A stretch of DNA of 38,440 nucleotides from CAXBGS01 sp963975425 (lineage in GTDB: Bacteria > Planctomycetota > Planctomycetia > Pirellulales > Pirellulaceae), in assembly GCA_963975425.1 (NCBI GenBank), contig CAXBGS010000022.1:1-38440 (forward strand). Direction: 5' to 3'. The notes under the pieces were generated by a model. That model had not been told where the DNA came from. It ran no database searches and was given only the letters and a program-made list of their open reading frames with translations. Shown one piece after another: positions 16,239 to 23,928 of the stretch (position 1 is its first letter; the number at the start of each line of letters is the position of its first letter). The position numbers were made by a program, and so were the translations under genes.

Positions 16239-16323
16239 AACCGACAAGGGTTGGCTACCGGGTCGCTCTCTTAATTTGCGGAGTACGTATCGTTGCACGC
16301 TCCGGTTTCGAGACGACGCTGAT

Positions 16324-17766
16324 TTACGAGGCGGCCTTTAGCAGTTCGGCCAGCTGTGCCTTGAGTCGTTTTTGCTCTGACTTCGCACTCGGCTGATCGA
16401 TCAGGTTGTGCATCTCATAGGGATCGCTCCTCAGGTTGTACAGCTCGTCCATTCCATCCAGTTCTCGGTACTGAATGTACTTCCAGCCAGCCGTGCGAAT
16501 GGCGCGGTACCCCATTTTGTGAACTCGCGGGAAAACGGTGTCCGTGTTGTATTGAATCAAGAACGAGGTGCGCCAGTTGGCGGGCGGTGTGCCGCCAAAC
16601 AGCGGTACAAGACTTTGCCCGTCGAGTGCAATCGATCGATCAACCTTGGCCAATTCCAGGACCGTCGGTGCCAAATCAATACTTAACGCAAAAGCGTCAA
16701 CCAGGCTTCCGGCGGTGATCGCCCGGGGGTATCTAACCAACAAGGGGACGCGAATGCCTTCTTCGTAAGCGAGTCGACGTTCGACGCTCAATCCATGCTC
16801 GCCATACCAATAGCCGTGGTCACTGGTAAAGACAACAACGGTATCGTCCAGCAGACCGTTGCGTTCCAGTTCGTCAAGCAGTTGGCCCACGCCGTCATCC
16901 ACTGCCGCTAGCATACGCAGCCGATCGCGAACGGTTTCGTCCGATGTTCCCGTCGATTGGCCAAGCGGCTTAAGTCCGCGAACCTTGCGTTGCAAGGCCG
17001 GTTTGCCGTTCAGTGAATCCAGGACATTCAACCGTCTGGGAATCGCGTCATCGGCATAAAGTTCGCGGTGACGATCGGCAGGTATGAACTTGGACGCGTT
17101 GGGATCGGTGATGCTGCCGTCGGCACGTTGCGTCAGTTCTGGATGCAGCGCCTTGTGTGCCACATACAAACAGAACGGCTTTGCGTCGACGCCACGAGCA
17201 TTATTTGCGTCGTGAACGAAGGAAACCGCTAGTTCATTCAACACGTCGGTCGTATGACCTTTGAACTGTTTGTGCTGGCCGTTGACGTTCACCATCGGGT
17301 CGAACGATGTGCCTTGTCCTTTCAGTCCTGCCCAGTGGTCAAACCCAGGCCGAGGTGTATCGTCGTTACCCATGTGCCACTTGCCGACATACGCCGTTTG
17401 ATATCCCTCACTCTGCAACATCCGCGGGAACGTATTGAGCGAGTGGCTTTGTTCGCTGCGATCGGTGTTATCGAGGATGCCATGATGATGCGTGTGCAGT
17501 CCTGTTAACAAACATGCTCGTACGGGTGAACAAAGCGGCGTCGTGCAAAACGCATTTCGAAAACGCACCCCCTCGTTGGCAATTCGATCGATATTCGGGG
17601 TGCGTACAAACGGGTGCCCCATGCATCCGATCTCATCCCATCGCAAGTCGTCGACCAGAACGACAACAAAGTTCGGGCGGGCCAGCGAAGGCGCGACCGG
17701 TGTCTCCGCACGCGAGGTCACGCAAAGGCTGACGACAAAAACGAAAATAAGCGATGCGTATTTCAT
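16324..17766 (-). CDS. secreted FGly-type (S1) sulfatase
   Basis: Arylsulfatase-family hydrolase of 480 residues that cleaves sulfate esters, exported by a Sec signal peptide (residues 1-20, cleavage near SRA/ET). The catalytic motif CSPVR at 79-83 is of the Cys type that is converted to formylglycine, followed by ACLLTG. Metal ligands Asp39-Asp40 (VDD) and Asp316-His317 (TSDHG) are in place, as are Lys129 and His131 (GKWH), His204-Lys205 (AHK) and a C-terminal block GWKYIQY typical of S1 sulfatases. Length is normal. An FGly-generating enzyme is not in the window. The likely substrates in marine planctomycetes are sulfated algal polysaccharides, but the specificity cannot be read. It is divergent from the DUF1800-DUF1501 unit across a 582-bp gap. 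Confidence 0.95.
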   Translation of the reverse strand: MKYASLIFVFVVSLCVTSRAETPVAPSLARPNFVVVLVDDLRWDEIGCMGHPFVRTPNIDRIANEGVRFRNAFCTTPLCSPVRACLLTGLHTHHHGILDNTDRSEQSHSLNTFPRMLQSEGYQTAYVGKWHMGNDDTPRPGFDHWAGLKGQGTSFDPMVNVNGQHKQFKGHTTDVLNELAVSFVHDANNARGVDAKPFCLYVAHKALHPELTQRADGSITDPNASKFIPADRHRELYADDAIPRRLNVLDSLNGKPALQRKVRGLKPLGQSTGTSDETVRDRLRMLAAVDDGVGQLLDELERNGLLDDTVVVFTSDHGYWYGEHGLSVERRLAYEEGIRVPLLVRYPRAITAGSLVDAFALSIDLAPTVLELAKVDRSIALDGQSLVPLFGGTPPANWRTSFLIQYNTDTVFPRVHKMGYRAIRTAGWKYIQYRELDGMDELYNLRSDPYEMHNLIDQPSAKSEQKRLKAQLAELLKAAS

Positions 17767-18348
17767 GGTGAGTTCTGCGTGGGCGGGGCGGTGGTAGCGG
17801 GACGATGGTCATCCATCGAAACCAAAATGTACCAAGTGCCGCAGGCGACTTCAGACGTCCTGGGCCGATGAACACAATGACGTGAACCACAGATGAGCAA
17901 ATCGCCAAATACGGTTACCCATCAGCTAATTTGGATGGCTCTTTTGCGGCCGTGGGTGAACCGCAAAGGTCGCGCCGAATCACTCGACAAGCAAACGCTC
18001 GGGAGTGTTTCGGAGCTGCCTAACCCAAACCGTTTTGTCGATCCGATGCACGCGACGGTGCAGGTGTTCATCACTCCGGTTGCGGCGAAGAACTTCTCTC
18101 AAGGGGGCGTGTCATGACCTTATTTGCAGTTTATGGATGGAATGTTCTTGCATTGGAAAGATCAATCCGTCACAAAGTCCGCCAACTGGGCTTTTCAGTA
18201 CAGGTGCAATTTCGGGGCAATATCTCAATCGAGGCCCCAATCGACTGACGAGGGCTTGGGGCAATTTAGCGCTGGCCATGTCAGGCACATCCGTGTCTGG
18301 CCGCGCTTCTATTTCATCGATTTCAGTCATCTTGAGGGAGATTTTGTG
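17767..18348. other. 582-bp divergent intergenic region
   Basis: Promoters for the sulfatase (leftward) and the DUF1800 gene (rightward) should be here, but none is clear. An inverted repeat TTTGCGG (17943-17949) / CCGCAAA (17961-17967) has an 11-nt loop. An open frame of 74 codons runs 17893-18117 on the plus strand; it lacks a good ribosome-binding site or recognisable protein, so I do not call it a gene. The DUF1800 frame stays open upstream to 18124, but that extension has no signal-peptide or family character. Confidence 0.55.
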
Positions 18349-20169
18349 ATGAAAACACCCGGTTCATTGAGGCATCATTTCAGTTTTTTTCGGTGTCATC
18401 TGCCACTGCTGATTGGGCTATTGGCAATTTCAAGTTCCTTCGCAGGAACGTTCGAAGCGGACACGGTGGCAGAGCGAAATTCGCTAAAGAACAAAGTGCG
18501 GGCGAGTCAATTCTTGCATCACGCGACATTCGGACCGCGCGCCGCCGACATCAATAACCTCGCAGCGCGAATGGACCAGATTGGTCGAGACGAGGCATGC
18601 GAGGAATGGATCGACGAGCAATTCGCAAAACCGGTTCGGCGGCATACGAATTTGATGAAGCTGATGTTTGAAAGTGACGGACGCACCATCGATCAGCGAA
18701 ACGGCAGCTATCGCGATTATGCGTGGTGGCATCGTGTGCTAACGGCCGATGATCAACTTCGCCAACGCGTCGGTTGGGCACTCAGCCAGATCTTTGTGAT
18801 CAATGACCGTGGAGCGGGATTCAACTCAAACGGTGTGGACTCCAGTGGCAACCCCAGGTACTACGGCGTGTCGAAATACTACGACATGTTGCTTGCCAAA
18901 GCATTCACAAACTATCGCGATATTCTTAAAGGCGTGACCGTACATCCAATCATGGGTGTGTTCTTAAGTCACGTGCTCAACCGCAAAGCCGCCGGCGATC
19001 GATTGCCCGATGAAAACTATGCCCGCGAAGTCATGCAACTGTTTTCGATCGGGCTGTATCGATTGAACAACCAAGGCGTCATCCTGAAAGACGCCAATGA
19101 TAATCCGATCGAGACGTACGACAATTCCGATATCGAAACCTTCGCGAGAGTCTTTACCGGTTACACCTATGCGGGCGTCACCACCGACCCGCCGCGGTTC
19201 TATCGACCTCGGAATTACAATCAAAACATGGTGATGTTTCAGGGGCAGCACGACACGGATGCCAAGTCTTTATTGCAAGGACAGACCTTGCCGGCCGGTC
19301 AGAGTGGGAACGCGGATATCAACGCGGCGATGGATAACTTATCCAATCATCCGAACGCCGGTCCGTTCATCAGCCGCTTGCTGATTCAGCGGTTGGTCAG
19401 ATCAAATCCGACACGAGGCTATGTCAGTCGTGTCGCGTCGGCGTTCAATGACGACGGCACCGGTGTTCGCGGCAACATGCAGGCGGTCATCAAGGCGATC
19501 TTGCTGGATGTCGAGGCTTGGCGAGGGGTTCAGTTGGTCAATGTTGGCACGACAGACTTTCTGGCCAGGCGAGGTTCGACGGAACGTTCGCGGCTACGCG
19601 AACCGGTGGTTCGATACGCCGCGTTCATGCGAGCGTTTCGCGTCTCTCGTGACACGCATCCATATTTTTATATTCGGCCTTTGACGGATCAGTTTGGGCA
19701 AGCCGCATATAAGTCACCCAGCGTTTTCAATTTCTATCTGCCGGATTTCCAACCTGCGGGTCCGTTGTTGTCTTATTCACCGTCGGTTTCAATCCCCAAC
19801 GGTTTTCTCGCAGCACCGGAATTCGAAATTTTGGACGGCGTGACGCATAATTCGACGTCGAATCAATTTCGCGATGACTTGTACCGCGGTTCGATTCGCG
19901 CCCGCATCAACGGGACAACGCGTTTATACCCTCTGAATACGACGCCGGAATCGAACATGTTGCCGGCGACCGTGACACCGGGTGATCCAAAGGTCGAACG
20001 CCTGTTGCGTGAATTGGACTTGCGATTGTGTCATGGAACCATGACGGAAGAAACCAAAGACATCATTCGTGATGCTGCGGACCAGTTTCCGACGCCATCA
20101 CGTGAGGAGCTTGCCACGGCCATCATCCTGTGTGTGCTGACGAGTGCTGATTGCGCGGTCGGTAGTTAA
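18349..20169 (+). CDS. DUF1800 family secreted protein
   Basis: This 606-residue protein begins MKTPGSLRHHFS with a signal-peptide-like hydrophobic stretch at about 18-32, so it is probably exported. The ATG at 18349 is supported by GAGGGAG about 8 nt upstream; a GTG at 18346 is next to it. The body shows DUF1800 wording: FLHHATFGP near the start, the helical WWHRVLTADDQLRQRVGWALSQIFV segment, ENYAREVMQLFSIGLY and FARVFTGYTY. The C terminus has LCHGTMTEETKDIIRDA and a closing helix. DUF1800 proteins are almost always encoded beside DUF1501 genes, and that is the case here (117 bp downstream). Function is unknown. Confidence 0.92.
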   Translation: MKTPGSLRHHFSFFRCHLPLLIGLLAISSSFAGTFEADTVAERNSLKNKVRASQFLHHATFGPRAADINNLAARMDQIGRDEACEEWIDEQFAKPVRRHTNLMKLMFESDGRTIDQRNGSYRDYAWWHRVLTADDQLRQRVGWALSQIFVINDRGAGFNSNGVDSSGNPRYYGVSKYYDMLLAKAFTNYRDILKGVTVHPIMGVFLSHVLNRKAAGDRLPDENYAREVMQLFSIGLYRLNNQGVILKDANDNPIETYDNSDIETFARVFTGYTYAGVTTDPPRFYRPRNYNQNMVMFQGQHDTDAKSLLQGQTLPAGQSGNADINAAMDNLSNHPNAGPFISRLLIQRLVRSNPTRGYVSRVASAFNDDGTGVRGNMQAVIKAILLDVEAWRGVQLVNVGTTDFLARRGSTERSRLREPVVRYAAFMRAFRVSRDTHPYFYIRPLTDQFGQAAYKSPSVFNFYLPDFQPAGPLLSYSPSVSIPNGFLAAPEFEILDGVTHNSTSNQFRDDLYRGSIRARINGTTRLYPLNTTPESNMLPATVTPGDPKVERLLRELDLRLCHGTMTEETKDIIRDAADQFPTPSREELATAIILCVLTSADCAVGS

Positions 20170-20286
20170 GTCGAATCGGTTGCTCGGACGCTGTCGCCAT
20201 CGGGCGGAATCGTCCGTGGATCGAGGACCGAGAGACTTTTTTGATCGTCATTCATTCATTCTTAAGACATTTCAGGGGATATTCTT

Positions 20287-21828
20287 ATGTTTCGCAAAAC
20301 TGTAACGAACTTTAGTGACCTGCCATCGACGGGCCGGCGAGCTTTTCTGAAATCGTTGGCCGCGGGCGCATCGATGAGCGCCTCGCCGGCGGTCATGTCG
20401 ACTCTGATGAGTCTGCATGCGGCATCTGACGTGATGGCGGATGCCGGCGATCCGTCCGATTACAAGGCACTTGTCTGCGTGTTTTTGCTCGGCGGCAATG
20501 ACTCGTTCAACATGCTGACCCCGTACGGTCCGGCCAATGCGTCGAACCTGGGTGGCGAATACGCCGACTATGTTGCCGCGCGCGGCGGCGTTGCGGGAGA
20601 AAGCGACGGGGTGGCCCTGCCGAAATCGCCCGACCGCACCAACCCGGATGTTTGGCGACAGGGGTTGTGGCGAATCCGCGACTCGGACACCAGTCGGTAC
20701 TTTGGGTTGCACCCAGGCATGAAGGAAATACGGAATCTATTCAACCAAGGTAACTGTGCTTGCATTGCCAACGTTGGATCGCTGGTCAGGCCGACCACGA
20801 TGAATGATTTCGACAACGGCGTGTCACTTCCGCTCGGCTTGTTCTCGCACTCGGACTTGATCCGTCACTGGCAGACCGCCGATCCTGCAACCCGCAGCCA
20901 AAAAACGGGATGGGGTGGGCGTTTGGGTGGCGAGGTCAAAGACCAGAATACCTCGGGCACCGTTGCGATGAACATTTCGCTCGGCGGCGTGAATATCTTT
21001 CAAACCGGTGGCGGTATTGTTCCCTATTCCGTTAGCACCAACGGTGCTGAAATTCTAGATGGACTTGGTTCAACCGATGAACGTGACAGACTGTATGCGA
21101 AATTTACGAATCGAATGATCGCGGGCTTGAACGTCAATTCAACATCGCCACGTCGTTACGACGATCTGTTCGAGAAGACGTTCACGCAGTCACAATCGCG
21201 TGCCAAACGCGCCGCGGCAACGTTCGAGCAGGGTTTGGAGGATTGTCCGTTGGATCAGGAAACGATCGATCTGTTTCCACCGTCACGTCTCGGGTCTCAA
21301 ATGCTGATGGTGGCGAAGTCGATCGCGGCTCGCAGTGAATACGGACATAACCGACAAATCTTTTTCGTCGGCGTGGGTGGTTGGGATCACCATGACGAAG
21401 TGATGAATGCTCAGTCAACACTGCTGCCGGAAGTGTCGCAGGCCATTCACGCGTTCTATCAAGCCACAGTCGATTTGTCCGTCGCCGATAAAGTGACAAC
21501 CTTCACTGCGTCGGACTTTGGCCGAACGTTGTCTAGCAATGGCAACGGAACCGATCACGCGTGGGGAGGAAACCATTTGGTTGTGGGAGGCAGTGTGGCT
21601 GGAGGTCAGGTCTATGGTGACTATCCGACCGACCTTACCAATCCAACATTCGATGGTGGTTCGATCGACACCGGTCGCGGACGACTGATCCCCACAACGG
21701 CAGTGGACGAATACGCCCGAGAATTGGTTCAGTGGTTTGGGGTTCCTGCGGGAGACCTGAACAAAGTGCTGCCCAATATTGGCAATTTTCAGGGCGTCGG
21801 TCGTCCCAGGATTCGGTTCCTCGGTTAA
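20287..21828 (+). CDS. DUF1501 family Tat-exported protein
   Basis: This 513-residue protein has a twin-arginine signal (GRRAFLKSLAAGASM, Arg17-Arg18), so it is probably exported folded. The body has the DUF1501 pattern: VCVFLLGGNDSFNMLTP early, GVGGWDHHDEV in the middle, TASDFGRTLSSNGNGTDHAWGG (the conserved D-F-G-R-T and DHAWG region) and a C-terminal LPNIGNF. DUF1501 is related to the alkaline-phosphatase/sulfatase superfamily in fold, but the activity is not established. It follows the DUF1800 gene and forms an operon-like pair. A second, more distant DUF1501 gene lies at 31451 in this window. Confidence 0.94.
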   Translation: MFRKTVTNFSDLPSTGRRAFLKSLAAGASMSASPAVMSTLMSLHAASDVMADAGDPSDYKALVCVFLLGGNDSFNMLTPYGPANASNLGGEYADYVAARGGVAGESDGVALPKSPDRTNPDVWRQGLWRIRDSDTSRYFGLHPGMKEIRNLFNQGNCACIANVGSLVRPTTMNDFDNGVSLPLGLFSHSDLIRHWQTADPATRSQKTGWGGRLGGEVKDQNTSGTVAMNISLGGVNIFQTGGGIVPYSVSTNGAEILDGLGSTDERDRLYAKFTNRMIAGLNVNSTSPRRYDDLFEKTFTQSQSRAKRAAATFEQGLEDCPLDQETIDLFPPSRLGSQMLMVAKSIAARSEYGHNRQIFFVGVGGWDHHDEVMNAQSTLLPEVSQAIHAFYQATVDLSVADKVTTFTASDFGRTLSSNGNGTDHAWGGNHLVVGGSVAGGQVYGDYPTDLTNPTFDGGSIDTGRGRLIPTTAVDEYARELVQWFGVPAGDLNKVLPNIGNFQGVGRPRIRFLG

Positions 21829-22243
21829 CGATTCGGGAGTGATGCCCGCGCAGTCCTAGTTGTCGTCCTCGGTGACCGTCACCTCGCTTTCTGCGGAATT
21901 GCAATCCGCACGCGTTTGCCCGACTTGCCGGTCACTGGGGATCGTTTGGTACGGATGGCTGAAATCGGCCGTCGTCGGATTCGATACAGCGGGGCCCTGA
22001 CGGGAACGAAGTTGTCGATCGATCGACGGCTTGGTTTCCGTTCACGTGTACTGGCTAACTTCGACCGACGATTAGACGCCCGGTGTGAATGGCGCCCGTT
22101 TCTCCGCCGGCCAACTGGCTTTGGCCGGCTTGGCGGTCGAACGAATCCATCAAAGAGAGATGCAGGATGCCCGTCCGGGTCGCCCGCCGGCGTGTTCGTT
22201 GCCGTCGGTCTTGATAGTCCAGCAACAGTGATGGGGCCGCGGT
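21829..22243. other. 415-bp intergenic region between convergent genes, several palindromes
   Basis: No supported gene. Self-complementary sequences are frequent: GGTGAC-C-GTCACC (21871-21883), TGCGGA/TCCGCA (21892-21897/21905-21910), the 14-bp palindrome GTCGATCGATCGAC (22014-22027), and the 9-bp hairpin listed at 22106. A frame open on the plus strand from 21916 runs into the antisense of the sulfatase and has a low-complexity Arg/Gly-rich composition, so it is not called. Confidence 0.55.
22106..22129. terminator. strong hairpin between convergent genes
   Basis: GCCGGCCAA (22106-22114) pairs perfectly with TTGGCCGGC (22121-22129) around a 6-nt loop. It sits 115 bp before the stop codon of the sulfatase and 278 bp after that of the DUF1501 gene. 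There is no T-tract. It could stop transcription from either side or stabilise 3' ends. Confidence 0.35.
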
Positions 22244-23752
22244 TTAACGTGTGGCGGCCGTGTTCCATTCCGGCTCCAGTGCTCCGACGCGAATTCTCCA
22301 TGCTCGCAGCTGTGCGTGAAGCTGCGCGGCGAGGTCGGGGTGCGAGCTGGCTTGGTTGGACGTTTCGCCTTGGTCCACGTCAACGTTGTAAAGTTCGATC
22401 CGTCCGTCTTCATAGTATTCCAGCAGTTTCCACGGGCCTTTTCGTATCGCGCTGACCGGCGAAGTTGTCGAATAATAATGGGGGTAGTGAAAATAGAGTG
22501 CGTCTCGGTTCAGTGTTTCATTCGGGTCATTCAATACCGGCGACAATGATCGTCCATCGATGTCGCGTGCCGAATCTCGTTCGATACCGGCGGCGTCCAG
22601 CAGCGTCGGGAACAGGTCACAAGAGAACACGGGCAGGTGGCATTGTTGGCCGGACCGCATACCGGACCCTGACCCCCTGGGCGCAGACGTAATGTCCGCA
22701 GACGTGCTGGCCGCGGACGTACCGACGCCTGACATGTTGGGGGTTCGTATGATCAAAGGCACGCGAATGCCGCCTTCGTAACATGAACCCTTGCCGCTAC
22801 GAAGCGGTGAGTTGTTGGCGACCTGTAAACCTCTGTGAAGTTTGCAAGATTTGACGTAACCTCCATTGTCCGATGAAAACACGACCAGTGTCTTATTGCT
22901 AATTCCGAGTTCATCAATGGTTTTTAAGACTCGGCCCACGTTTTCGTCCAAGCTATGAACCATCGCAGCGTAATACGGATTCCGTTGGATATGGTGGTCT
23001 TTGATCTTTTCCTCATAGTATCGCACCAGATCCGGCTTGCCTTCGATTGGCGTGTGAACGGTGTGATACCAAAGGTTGACGTAAAACGGTTGCTCCGTGG
23101 CACTTCGTTCTCGCAGCACGTTGATCGCTTTATCCGTTAAAACGTCGGTCAAATAAGTACCCGTTTCGCCCGGCTCTAGATCTGGAACGTAACGCCAGTC
23201 TTTAAAATATGTGTCACCCGCAAATGGATACCAGAACGTCTGGGGTGCACCCCACAATGTGCCACCTATATTGCGATGAAAACCATGAGCTTGCGGATAT
23301 CCTTCGGCACGACCGACATGCCACTTACCCAGATGCACGTTGTAGTATCCGGCGTCTCGTAAGAGTTCGGCAACGGTCGTTTCGCCCGTTGGCAGCGAAT
23401 CGACACACACCGGTTCCAGCAGCTGGCGATTTCCCCTGTTGAGTGCCGATTCTCGCCAGATCGTCATATGAAGACGTGCAGGATGTTTGCCCGTCAGGAT
23501 CGATACTCGCGTGGGTGTGCAAACGGGACTGGCCGAGTAGGCATCGGTAAATCGCACACCCTGTTGGGCCAGCCGATCAAGGTTGGGCGTCTCGTGCAGA
23601 TCGCTGCCATAACAGGCCAGGTCCGCCCAGCCAAGATCGTCCGCCAGAATCAGGACGATGTTTGGACGGACATGGTCTTCCGCCTCGCTAGATTTTGGTC
23701 TGAGACCGTACAAGACGAACAGCGAAAGAATCAGAGCAATTGACGATCTCAT
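22244..23752 (-). CDS. secreted FGly-type (S1) sulfatase with a low-complexity insert
   Basis: The start chosen is the ATG at 23752 (MRSSIALIL), giving 502 residues with a signal peptide or anchor of about 26 residues. An earlier in-frame start at 24010 would overlap the next gene and add a basic, non-family stretch. The active-site motif is CTPTR (78-82), Cys type. Ligands include Asp38-Asp39, Lys143 and His145 (GKWH), His233 (HTVHTP), Asp295-Asn296 (SSDNGG) and Lys321 in the PLRSGKGSCYEGGIRVP block. Residues about 341-369 are an insert of Ser/Ala/Thr/Gly pentapeptides (TSAAS, TSADI, TSAPR, GSGSG) between IRTPN and the conserved HLP-F-CDLFPTLL. The insert matches a 15-bp DNA repeat. Its substrate is unknown; with the sulfatase at 16324 it makes two in the window. 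Confidence 0.94.
   Translation of the reverse strand: MRSSIALILSLFVLYGLRPKSSEAEDHVRPNIVLILADDLGWADLACYGSDLHETPNLDRLAQQGVRFTDAYSASPVCTPTRVSILTGKHPARLHMTIWRESALNRGNRQLLEPVCVDSLPTGETTVAELLRDAGYYNVHLGKWHVGRAEGYPQAHGFHRNIGGTLWGAPQTFWYPFAGDTYFKDWRYVPDLEPGETGTYLTDVLTDKAINVLRERSATEQPFYVNLWYHTVHTPIEGKPDLVRYYEEKIKDHHIQRNPYYAAMVHSLDENVGRVLKTIDELGISNKTLVVFSSDNGGYVKSCKLHRGLQVANNSPLRSGKGSCYEGGIRVPLIIRTPNMSGVGTSAASTSADITSAPRGSGSGMRSGQQCHLPVFSCDLFPTLLDAAGIERDSARDIDGRSLSPVLNDPNETLNRDALYFHYPHYYSTTSPVSAIRKGPWKLLEYYEDGRIELYNVDVDQGETSNQASSHPDLAAQLHAQLRAWRIRVGALEPEWNTAATR
22668..22742 (-). repeat. 15-bp degenerate tandem repeat, about five copies, inside sulfatase gene
   Basis: Units of 15 bp begin at 22668, 22683, 22698, 22713 and 22728. 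The best conserved are GCAGACGTAATGTCC, GCAGACGTGCTGGCC and GCGGACGTACCGACG. They are in frame and encode the Thr-Ser-Ala-rich insert, which falls in a surface loop region between conserved blocks of the sulfatase. Confidence 0.85.
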
Positions 23753-23865
23753 TTTGGTCGCGTCTCCCCAAGGCGTTTGGACGTTATTCGGAAAACGGAA
23801 TGTTTGCTCCGCTGCAAAAACGAGTCTATCAAAGCCACGGCGACCGCGCCGGGTGATCGGTAGGA

Positions 23866-23910
23866 ATGCATTTAGCAAAGATACGTTCGCCAAAAATGCA
23901 TTCGGCAGAG
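23866..23910. repeat. 15-bp degenerate tandem repeat, three copies, intergenic
   Basis: Three 15-bp units, ATGCATTTAGCAAAG (23866-23880), ATACGTTCGCCAAAA (23881-23895) and ATGCATTCGGCAGAG (23896-23910), share the AT-C-TT-GC-A framework. They lie 114 bp upstream of the sulfatase start (23752) and just downstream of the WD40 gene, whose stop codon is at 23929. The same 15-bp period as the coding arrays, but here outside a called gene. Confidence 0.8.
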
Positions 23911-23928
23911 TTGTTGGACTCGGGATCT

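Larger units (their letters stand above)
15902..16323. other. 422-bp intergenic region between same-strand genes
   Basis: No convincing gene is present; the short frames here are not supported. From 15902 to about 16160 I see nothing beyond ordinary sequence and the presumed leader of the gene starting at 15901. The remaining part holds the 17-bp repeats and hairpin listed separately (16165-16238), followed by 85 bp without features. Confidence 0.6.

Noticed and set aside
17893..18117. A 74-codon open frame in the sulfatase/DUF1800 gap
   Set aside because: No ribosome-binding site, no recognisable protein and no coupling to neighbours. Described only under the intergenic entry.
18124..18348. 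Upstream extension of the DUF1800 frame by 75 codons
   Set aside because: It would bury the signal peptide, lacks family similarity and begins at a TTG; the ATG at 18349 has a good Shine-Dalgarno.
21916..22455. A 179-codon open frame on the plus strand across the convergent intergenic region
   Set aside because: It runs antisense through the 3' end of the sulfatase gene, is rich in Arg, Gly and Pro without domain character and has no ribosome-binding site.
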